From the NCBI GenBank assembly GCA_900555125.1, contig USKH01000042.1:1-8619 (forward strand): a stretch of DNA of 8,619 nt, given 5' to 3'. Under the pieces are notes generated by a model. It saw only the letters and a list, made by a program, of their open reading frames with translations. It was not told the origin of the DNA and made no database searches. Positions 1 to 6,149 of this stretch are shown here, piece after piece. A program made the translations under genes and the position numbers. The DNA comes from an uncultured Clostridium sp. (lineage in GTDB: Bacteria; Bacillota; Clostridia; Christensenellales; Pumilibacteraceae). Positions within the stretch are counted from its first letter, which is position 1, and each line of letters begins with the position of its first letter.

Positions 1-1
1 A

Positions 2-1864
2 AGCGCCGAACTTGCGCTTTCCGATAAAAAATACAATCTGCCCGCCGATCTCGATAAATACGAAAGCGAAATCTCGTTCTCGAAGAATGTCGAAGTATAT
101 CTCGGCGGCTCGTTGGCAAGCGAAAAGCCGGGCGCAATCGTGAAAATCGGCGCGGCATACGACGCTGCTCAGCCCAATCCCGTAAAGGCGTTCAAAGCCG
201 AAATCAACATTGAAATCGCAAGCAACATAAAAAGCCTGATGGGCATGGCTTCCGCGTTCGGCAGCGATCTTCCCGAATGGTTCGGAGCGTTTTCCGAGGC
301 GGACAGTGTCAGAATCGTCGTCGAAGACGGATGCGCGTATTTCGTGATAACCAAGGATGAAAAAATCACTTATTTCCAAAAACTCGGAGGACTTAACAAA
401 GCCGCAACGCTTGACGAAGACAGCGCCGCGATCAATATCGATACCGTTAAAATGTTGCTTCCGATAATCAAGGAACTTCTGCCTCAGATTATTTCCGGAA
501 ATTACGAAGAAGGCGTTCTCACCTTAGGCGTAAGCCCCGCCATGGTAGACCTTCTCAACCAACTGTTCTGGAACGATTTGCAGGATACGCTCATCGACGC
601 TATCGGCAGAACGGGCGGCGTAATGCTTCCCATGATGCTTGGCGTCAATAATCCGCTTGCGGCAATCGAAATGGAAATTCCGCTTACCGAAAACGCCGAG
701 GGAAAGCCCACGCTGTCTGTCTACACGTACGATCTCGCCGCGAACGAAGTTTACGACGAAAACAAAGAATACGACGTCGTTCGCCTTCTTGCGCTTTCTC
801 TTTGCGACGGAGAAGAGTATACTTACAACCTGGATATGAAAACTCTTGCAGCCGCTTACGACAATTCCGCTTCGGTTCGCGAACTTATGACAGCTATTGT
901 CGAAAATTATGCGCTCACTGCAGAATATCTCGGCACCGTTGAACAGGCGGCGGACGCTTATAACGCGCTTTCCGAAAGCGAAAAAGCAATGGTCTTCAAT
1001 GCGTTTTACGTAAAGCGTTCGCTGTTTGGCGGAGCAACCGCAACTTTTCTGCCCGAAAAACTCAAAGCCGATTACGAAAAGGATAAAAAGGCGGCGGAAG
1101 ATTTCGCGGCAAGCGTTGAAAGCGGCAAGCTTACCTCTCTCAATGATAAGTACGACAAGCTTACTGCCGTTCAGCTTGATTATCTCGCAAGCAACCGCAA
1201 GTCCGAACTCGCGGCTTATATTGCCAAGAGAGTAGCGGGCGAAGCCGACACCAAAAATTCGATTATCGCCGCAATCGCCGCAATGTCCGAATTCGACGTC
1301 GAAGGAGCAACGCTCGATCGGTTGTACGACAGGATGCTCGAACTCGAAAAAGTATATGCGTTGATTGTAAAATGCCTGCCCGAAACGCTCGAAGGAGTAG
1401 ATCTTACCGGGTTTAACGCTCAGCTCGATCTTGCGGTATCCGCTTATGCCGCAAAACTCGAAGAAACGGCAAACACATACGTCGAAGAAATGAAAGTTAT
1501 GGCTTACGGCTGTACGCTCACGCCCGAACAGCTTATCGAAAAGTATGAAATTTACTCTGCTTTTGAAGGCAAATACTGCACCGATATGCTGAAAACATCG
1601 GTAGGCGAGCTTATTAAGGCTAAATCGCCGAAAATCGAAGATGCTTGCTATAAGGTTACCCTGTACAACGAATACAATCGTAAAGGTATGGTTGCCGCAG
1701 CCGCTCAGGTTGCTGAAAAAGCAATCGACGACCTTATCGGAGGCGAGTACGACGACCAAACAATTAAGGCTAAGACAGCTCTTATAGAAACCGTGATCGG
1801 CTACACCGACGAGGCAAACGTTTCCAATTACGACAAGTTTGTCGAGTTTACCGAAAACAGATAA
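2..1864 (+). CDS. Large helical, probably exported protein of unknown function (5' end missing)
   Basis: The frame is open from base 2 to two tandem TAA stops (1862-1867), so the gene begins upstream of the window and 620 residues are visible. The TTG at 113 has no ribosome binding site and is not the start. The first ~250 visible residues alternate short strands and helices. The rest is almost entirely charged, Ala/Glu/Lys-rich helix. At about residues 313-331 there is an AYNALSESEKAMV segment, and a looser copy of the pattern (YDKLTAVQLDYL) lies at about residues 385-396. From general knowledge, such 'AYxALsxxEKxxV' helical units are common in surface proteins of gut Clostridia. No transmembrane segment, LPxTG motif or other C-terminal anchor is present, so any signal peptide or lipobox must lie in the missing N-terminus. 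Export is inferred from these traits only. No catalytic motif or known family was recognised. A terminator follows 28 bases after the stop. Confidence 0.85.
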   Translation, partial: SAELALSDKKYNLPADLDKYESEISFSKNVEVYLGGSLASEKPGAIVKIGAAYDAAQPNPVKAFKAEINIEIASNIKSLMGMASAFGSDLPEWFGAFSEADSVRIVVEDGCAYFVITKDEKITYFQKLGGLNKAATLDEDSAAINIDTVKMLLPIIKELLPQIISGNYEEGVLTLGVSPAMVDLLNQLFWNDLQDTLIDAIGRTGGVMLPMMLGVNNPLAAIEMEIPLTENAEGKPTLSVYTYDLAANEVYDENKEYDVVRLLALSLCDGEEYTYNLDMKTLAAAYDNSASVRELMTAIVENYALTAEYLGTVEQAADAYNALSESEKAMVFNAFYVKRSLFGGATATFLPEKLKADYEKDKKAAEDFAASVESGKLTSLNDKYDKLTAVQLDYLASNRKSELAAYIAKRVAGEADTKNSIIAAIAAMSEFDVEGATLDRLYDRMLELEKVYALIVKCLPETLEGVDLTGFNAQLDLAVSAYAAKLEETANTYVEEMKVMAYGCTLTPEQLIEKYEIYSAFEGKYCTDMLKTSVGELIKAKSPKIEDACYKVTLYNEYNRKGMVAAAAQVAEKAIDDLIGGEYDDQTIKAKTALIETVIGYTDEANVSNYDKFVEFTENR

Positions 1865-1892
1865 TAAATGCGTTTTATAACCGAGAGAACCG

Positions 1893-1930
1893 CCGGCATT
1901 TTCCCGAAAAGAGAGAACTGCCGGTTTTTT
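1893..1930 (+). terminator. Intrinsic terminator after the helical protein gene
   Basis: A CCGGCA arm (1893-1898) pairs with TGCCGG (1919-1924) and is followed directly by six T (1925-1930). Inside the loop, TTTT (1899-1902) can pair with AAAA (1907-1910), which would lengthen the stem. It lies 28 bases past the TAA stop, where a Rho-independent terminator is expected. It closes the upstream transcript before the oxidoreductase promoter. Confidence 0.8.
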
Positions 1931-1990
1931 CGTGGCGGCATAAATTTAATAATAAACTAATTTTATTTTCGCTGTATAAGCTTTGTAAAA

Positions 1991-1999
1991 TGCTATAAT
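1991..1999 (+). promoter_or_regulatory. Extended -10 promoter for the oxidoreductase-transporter unit
   Basis: TGC followed by TATAAT (1994-1999) is an extended -10 element (TGnTATAAT). No good -35 hexamer sits 16-18 bases upstream; the best aligned sequence, near 1971-1976, is GCTGTA. Extended -10 promoters are known to tolerate a poor -35. The predicted start point is near 2006, giving a leader of about 47 bases. The AT-rich stretch at 1941-1970 would favour melting or UP-type contacts. Confidence 0.55.
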
Positions 2000-2012
2000 G
2001 TAGAAAGAGAAA

Positions 2013-2036
2013 CGGGCGGCGTTTTTATGTCGTCCG
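2013..2036 (+). promoter_or_regulatory. Leader hairpin just upstream of the oxidoreductase ribosome binding site
   Basis: CGGGCGGC (2013-2020) can pair over 8 bp, with two G-U pairs, with GTCGTCCG (2029-2036) around an 8-base loop that contains five T. The hairpin would occupy most of the short leader and end 3 bases before the AAGGAG site at 2040-2045. It could affect mRNA stability or translation. There is no U-run after the stem, so it is not a terminator. The pairing is seen in the sequence; any regulatory role is inference. Confidence 0.35.
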
Positions 2037-2052
2037 GACAAGGAGTAAGGAT

Positions 2053-3363
2053 ATGGAAAAATATAATGCGATAGTGGTGGGCGGAGGTTTTTCCGGAACC
2101 ATGGCGGCTTGCTCGGCTGCGCGTGAAGGACTTAAAGTTTTGCTGGTCGAAAAAAGCGGAACGCTGGGCGGCGCGGCAAGTCTTAACTACGTTTTGCCTT
2201 TCATGGGCTACGAAATGAGGAAAAAGAACGTTAAAATAATGCTGAACCGCGGTCTTTTCAAGGAATTTTTGGGCAGACTGAGCATTTATGACGTTACCGA
2301 CGGCGGCGAAAAAGGCGGAAAAGTATTGGCGTCCGATCGCTCCACCTATAACGAAGAGTTTTTAAAAATCGTACTTGACGACATGACCGATTATTACGGC
2401 GTCGATGTTTTGTTTCATGCCACGCTGGAAAACGTTCTTGTCGACAAGGGCAGAATAAGAAACATAACCGTGGGCGGTCCGTTTGGCAAAGAAACTATAT
2501 TTGCCGATTATTTCGTGGACGCTACGGGCGACGCGCTTTTGTCCGTGCTTTCCGGTTGCGAATTTCATGTGGGTCGCGAAAACGACAATAAATGCCAGCC
2601 TATGACGCTGTGTTTCCGTATGGGCAACGTAGACGTAAAGCGCTTTTTTGCCGAAGATCATGCCGCCGTAAACGAACTGTGGAAGAAAAAACTCGCCGCG
2701 GGCGAATTTATAAATCCACGCGAAGATATTCTGGCTTTCCGCACGACTACCGACAGTGTTTTGCACCTTAATTCCACGCGCGTGCTTAAAAGTCCGGTGG
2801 ACGCATTTGAAAAAAGCAAAGCCGAGAAGGAGGGCAGAAAGCAAATGTTGGAACTGTATCGTTTTTTGCGAGACAATGCGCCTTCATGCAAAAACGCCAC
2901 GCTTTTGTCGTCATCGGTGGAAATCGGCGTGCGCGAAAGCAGAATGGTAAAGGGCGTTTATGAATTTACCGCCGACGATATAATTTCGTGCCGTAAGTTC
3001 GACGACGCGGTGGCTGCCGGCAATTACGACATAGACATTCATTCTCCCGACGGAAGCGGAACTTCGCACTACTGGATTCCCGCCGGCGAATACTACACTA
3101 TTCCGTATCGTGCGCTGCTGCCCGAAAACATGCGCAATCTGCTGGTTGCCGGAAGATGTATCTCGTCCACGCACGAAGCTCAGGCGTCGTACCGCATCAT
3201 GCCTATAGTGTCGTGCATAGGCGAAGGAGTGGGTGCGGTGATAGCGGCTGCGGCAAAAGCTCACAAGAGCCTTGAAAACATAACCGCAGACGAAGTGCGC
3301 GCCGCGATAGACAAATACGACCTTGTGGAAGGCTATCCCGGAGTGCTTTCTCAAAATAATTAA
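2053..3363 (+). CDS. FAD-dependent oxidoreductase (FAD_oxidored-type)
   Basis: This is a predicted soluble cytosolic flavoprotein of 436 residues. The N-terminus is a classic dinucleotide-binding Rossmann unit: strand IVV, then GGGFSG (glycines 10, 12, 15), a helix, and strand VLLVEK ending in Glu33, the usual ribose-binding acid, followed by GTLGG. A second FAD contact of the DATGD type lies near residues 155-160. The segment GVRESRMVKGVY near 292-303 and AGRCISSTHEAQASYR near 364-380, followed by a GEGVGA helix, are typical of the FAD_oxidored group (PF12831-like, from memory). The length fits that family. No signal peptide is present. ATG is supported by AAGGAG (2040-2045) 7 bases upstream. 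The transporter gene starts 82 bases after the stop with no terminator between, so the two are probably co-transcribed. The electron acceptor and substrate are not evident; organic-acid or sugar-derivative oxidation is possible but unproven. Confidence 0.88.
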   Translation: MEKYNAIVVGGGFSGTMAACSAAREGLKVLLVEKSGTLGGAASLNYVLPFMGYEMRKKNVKIMLNRGLFKEFLGRLSIYDVTDGGEKGGKVLASDRSTYNEEFLKIVLDDMTDYYGVDVLFHATLENVLVDKGRIRNITVGGPFGKETIFADYFVDATGDALLSVLSGCEFHVGRENDNKCQPMTLCFRMGNVDVKRFFAEDHAAVNELWKKKLAAGEFINPREDILAFRTTTDSVLHLNSTRVLKSPVDAFEKSKAEKEGRKQMLELYRFLRDNAPSCKNATLLSSSVEIGVRESRMVKGVYEFTADDIISCRKFDDAVAAGNYDIDIHSPDGSGTSHYWIPAGEYYTIPYRALLPENMRNLLVAGRCISSTHEAQASYRIMPIVSCIGEGVGAVIAAAAKAHKSLENITADEVRAAIDKYDLVEGYPGVLSQNN

Positions 3364-3445
3364 CCAAAAAGTCACCCGCGCGGCCATAATCGCGATATAA
3401 TAAAGTAAGAATTTTGCTTCATCGCACCGGCGGGAGGAATTGACC

Positions 3446-4666
3446 ATGAAAAAAAACTACACGGCGACCATGTGGGCGTGTTATACGGGATACATAACTC
3501 AGGCAATCGTAAACAATTTTATTCCGCTGTTGTTTGTTACATTTTGTTCGACGTACGGCATCCCTATGGAAAAAATAACGCTGCTCATTACGCTTAATTT
3601 TATAATTCAGCTGTGTATCGACGCAATCAGTACCAAGCTTATCGATAAAATAGGCTATCGTACGAGTGCGATAATAGCTCATGTATGTGCGGGCGGAGGG
3701 CTTATACTTCTGTCATTTTTGCCCGAACTTACACCCGATCCGTTTGTAGGGATTCTGATTTCGGTGTTTGTTTATGCGCTTGGCGGCGGCTTAATCGAGG
3801 TGCTTATAAGTCCGATAGTAGAAGCCTGTCCCACCGAAAACAAGGAAAAGGCAATGAGCCTTCTGCATTCGTTTTATTGCTGGGGACATGTGGGCGTAGT
3901 GCTTGTGTCCACCGCGTTTTTTGCTTTGTTCGGCATAGAAAAATGGCGTGTTCTCGCCATATTATGGGCGATTATTCCCGTGTTCAACGTGTTTTTGTTC
4001 TCGGTCGTGCCTATTTATACTCTCGGGGGAGAAGATCGTAAATCCACGCCTTTGAAAAAACTGTTCGCAAGCGGAACTTTCTGGCTGTTTATGCTTATGA
4101 TGGTATGCGCAGGAGCCGGCGAACAGGCTGTAAGTCAGTGGGCTTCCGCGTTTGTCGAAACCGGGCTTAACGTTTCCAAAACGCTCGGCGATTTACTTGG
4201 ACCTATGATGTTTGCGTTTACGATGGGTTTATCGCGTCTTATTTTCGGAAAATTCGGCGAAAAAATGAAACTCGACGTATTTATGATTATAAGTACATGT
4301 CTGTGTTTGTGTTCATATATGCTCATATCGCTTGTGAACAATGCTGCCGTCGGTCTTATGGGATGTGCGCTTTGCGGCTTTTCGGTGGGTATTATGTGGC
4401 CGGGAACGTACAGTAAGGCGGCAAACGAAATGCCGTGGGGAGGGACTTCTATGTTTGCGCTTCTCGCACTTGCCGGCGATGTCGGCTGTTCGGCAGGACC
4501 CACGCTTGCCGGGTTTGTGTCGGGCGCATGCGGCGACGACCTTAAAAAAGGCATTTTGTCCGCGATAATTTTCCCCGTACTAATGCTGGTCTCTCTGTTG
4601 ATTTTTACGATAACGGGCAAAAAGAAAAAAGCCGGGCCTTATTCGGGCGTAAACGGCAATTTATAA
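3446..4666 (+). CDS. Major facilitator superfamily (MFS) transporter
   Basis: This is a polytopic membrane protein of 406 residues with roughly 12 hydrophobic segments and a short basic cytosolic tail (GKKKKAG). Between the second and third segments lies LIDKIGYR, the MFS signature loop (D-x-x-G-x-R type). The halves are joined by a charged central loop (GGEDRKSTPLKKL). The second half carries a Gly-rich stretch, CGFSVGIMWPGTYSKA, that resembles the fucose/glucose permease (FHS-like) branch of MFS; that subfamily call is tentative. ATG at 3446 is preferred because GGGAGG (3432-3437) lies 8 bases before it. The in-frame TTG at 3440 is only 2 bases from that site. The gene lies 82 bases behind the oxidoreductase and is followed by a strong terminator. 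It probably imports or exports a small molecule handled by the oxidoreductase; the substrate is unknown. Confidence 0.88.
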   Translation: MKKNYTATMWACYTGYITQAIVNNFIPLLFVTFCSTYGIPMEKITLLITLNFIIQLCIDAISTKLIDKIGYRTSAIIAHVCAGGGLILLSFLPELTPDPFVGILISVFVYALGGGLIEVLISPIVEACPTENKEKAMSLLHSFYCWGHVGVVLVSTAFFALFGIEKWRVLAILWAIIPVFNVFLFSVVPIYTLGGEDRKSTPLKKLFASGTFWLFMLMMVCAGAGEQAVSQWASAFVETGLNVSKTLGDLLGPMMFAFTMGLSRLIFGKFGEKMKLDVFMIISTCLCLCSYMLISLVNNAAVGLMGCALCGFSVGIMWPGTYSKAANEMPWGGTSMFALLALAGDVGCSAGPTLAGFVSGACGDDLKKGILSAIIFPVLMLVSLLIFTITGKKKKAGPYSGVNGNL

Positions 4667-4722
4667 AATATTTTCGCCCGATATAAACCGCGTGCAATTG
4701 CATTTAACCGAATAAAAAAGAG

Positions 4723-4752
4723 AAAGGAACGATTTGGTGTCGTTCCTTTTTT
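4723..4752 (+). terminator. Strong intrinsic terminator closing the oxidoreductase-transporter unit
   Basis: AAAGGAACGA (4723-4732) pairs perfectly over 10 bp with TCGTTCCTTT (4740-4749) around a 7-base loop, and the stem runs into six T (4747-4752). The preceding A-run (4714-4719) means it might also work on the minus strand, although no minus-strand gene is seen here. It lies about 57 bases past the transporter stop. Confidence 0.92.
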
Positions 4753-4873
4753 GTGTTTAATACGGAAAACACTTGACCGAATTTCTTAAAAATGAAGTAA
4801 AAACATCTGCGTATGCAATTTTATGCCTGCTTGTTCATATAAATTTATAAAGCCGCAGATAAGGAGAAATAAG

Positions 4874-5986
4874 GTGGATTACAAAAAAATACCGATTATT
4901 TTATCAGGAGAGAGGGGACGATGTTGCGTTACGCTCGAAACGACAAGCTACGGAAGTACGCTGCGGTGCGGGTTGAAGCCGGACGAAAATCAAACGCTGT
5001 ATCTTGCCGTTCGCGACGGCGAAAACGTGTTTGTCCGCAAAATAGACGGAAAAACTTTCGTGCTGCCTTTCGCCCCGAGCGTAAACGCGCATTATATGGT
5101 TATAGACGCGTCTTCGCGCAAAGCCGTGTTGTACGGAACCAGGTCCGCCAAACGCCTGTGGCATGCAAATATGACCGACGGAGTGATGAAGTATGTACCG
5201 AAAAAAGACGATTTTCCGAAAAAAGAGAACAATAAGCCTGAAAACGCGGGCAGCAAGAATCAGACTGTGGCGGCGGCAAAATACGACGACGAAGCGATAG
5301 CACAAAATAATTATTACCCGGAGGAATATTTGTTTATGCCCGGATTAAACCGTAAGTACGACAACGAAAATCACACAGCCGTAAATCGCACGCTTTCGGC
5401 AATGTCGCGAGCTTATCTGTGCGGAGAAAACGTCTTGCCTCAAGAAAAAGCGAACGGAGTTTTCGCGCTGCAAAAAAAATACGTGTTGAATGTCGAAGCT
5501 TGCACCGCTCCCGTTTGCGCGGCAAACTTTTCGTGTGCGGAAGCGACGGCGCCGACCGCTGAAACCGCTTTTGCAGACAAAGAAGAGAAAAAATCGATTT
5601 CCGTGAAAAACAAAGAAGCTTTGATTTCCGCTCGTCGCCGCAAAATAGTGCCGCTCGCCGCTGATTTTTACGACGAAATACGTCCGAAAATACAAAAACT
5701 TTTCTCTTCTGCCGAACGCATGACCGTGCTTGAAAACAAAATGCCGGACACGAAATGGGTTAAAGTTCCGTACGAAAAAAACGGGTATTACGTCGTGGGA
5801 ATTATAGGTTCCCGACCCGATTACGTTGCATACGGCTTACCGGGGAAAAACGCCGCGTTTCCGCCCGAAGAACTTGGCGAAGGAGCGCGGTGGTGGGCAT
5901 TCGACCCTGAAGAAGAGGACGGCGACGGAGTGTGGCTTTTATATCAGGACGCTCGAACGGGAGAAAGCGTGCGCGATCCTTTTTGA
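4874..5986 (+). CDS. Conserved-looking two-domain protein of unknown function
   Basis: The product is 370 residues. GTG at 4874 is chosen because AAGGAG (4861-4866) lies 7 bases before it; the upstream in-frame ATG at 4823 has no such site and gives an implausible leader. No signal peptide or membrane helix is seen, so it is probably cytosolic. Residues ~1-90 form a strand-rich domain (ILSGERGRCCVTLE, TLYLAVRDG, FVLPFAP, HYMVIDASSRKAVLYGTRS). Residues ~100-260 are a low-complexity, charged linker with several cysteines. Residues ~263-370 form a compact aromatic-rich domain: a helix, then TKWVKVPY, YYVVGIIG, DYVAYGLPG, a PPEEL turn, WWAFDP and GVWLLYQDARTGE. I recall similar C-terminal domains in hypothetical proteins of Clostridia but cannot name the family. 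A strong terminator upstream and a separate promoter downstream suggest it is monocistronic. The only upstream -35-like hexamer, TTGACC (4773-4778), lacks a well-spaced -10. Confidence 0.8.
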   Translation: MDYKKIPIILSGERGRCCVTLETTSYGSTLRCGLKPDENQTLYLAVRDGENVFVRKIDGKTFVLPFAPSVNAHYMVIDASSRKAVLYGTRSAKRLWHANMTDGVMKYVPKKDDFPKKENNKPENAGSKNQTVAAAKYDDEAIAQNNYYPEEYLFMPGLNRKYDNENHTAVNRTLSAMSRAYLCGENVLPQEKANGVFALQKKYVLNVEACTAPVCAANFSCAEATAPTAETAFADKEEKKSISVKNKEALISARRRKIVPLAADFYDEIRPKIQKLFSSAERMTVLENKMPDTKWVKVPYEKNGYYVVGIIGSRPDYVAYGLPGKNAAFPPEELGEGARWWAFDPEEEDGDGVWLLYQDARTGESVRDPF

Positions 5987-6086
5987 CAATACGCATTCGG
6001 TTGCCTTTTTAAGTTGAATTGAGGAGCGGAAAAGATATTTTAAGTACGAAAATGCAGTTAATTTCAAATAGATAATCATAAAACAG

Positions 6087-6115
6087 TTGACTTATGTCGC
6101 CGATTTGGTTATAAT
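6087..6115 (+). promoter_or_regulatory. Sigma-A-type promoter of the lipoprotein gene
   Basis: TTGACT (6087-6092), a 17-base spacer, and a consensus TATAAT (6110-6115) form a near-ideal vegetative promoter. The predicted start near 6122 leaves a leader of under 30 bases. The preceding 25 bases are A/T-rich, as in an UP element. The gap 5987-6086 contains no gene and no convincing terminator for the preceding gene. Confidence 0.85.
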
Positions 6116-6149
6116 AGATAATGATTTAATTTTTGGAGTAACAGCATTG

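Noticed and set aside
524..1759. 411-codon open frame on the minus strand, antisense to the first gene
   Set aside because: It mirrors the sense gene's codon bias (few TTA, CTA and TCA codons). It has no ribosome binding site and no recognisable protein features, while the + frame is coherent and ends at a terminator.
3375..3437. CCCGC (3375-3379) pairing with GCGGG (3430-3434) that could mask the transporter's ribosome binding site
   Set aside because: It is only 5 bp across a 50-base gap, easily chance in this composition.
4693..4702. Perfect 10-base palindrome TGCAATTGCA after the transporter gene
   Set aside because: It is a single copy, just upstream of a terminator and not near a promoter, so there is no support for an operator.
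4773..4803. Possible promoter for the two-domain gene (TTGACC with TAAAAA)
   Set aside because: The spacing is 19 bases and the -10 is poor, too weak to list as a feature.
4823..4873. ATG start adding 17 residues to the two-domain protein
   Set aside because: It has no ribosome binding site, whereas GTG 4874 has AAGGAG at ideal spacing.
5987..6086. Possible terminator or small gene after the two-domain gene
   Set aside because: The T-run near 6001-6011 is preceded only by 3-4 bp pairings, and the one ATG (6051) opens a frame of 7 codons.
6087..6149. Upstream TTG start adding 21 residues to the lipoprotein
   Set aside because: The TTG is the first part of the -35 hexamer and lies upstream of the transcription start. 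ATG 6150 gives a perfect lipoprotein signal peptide.
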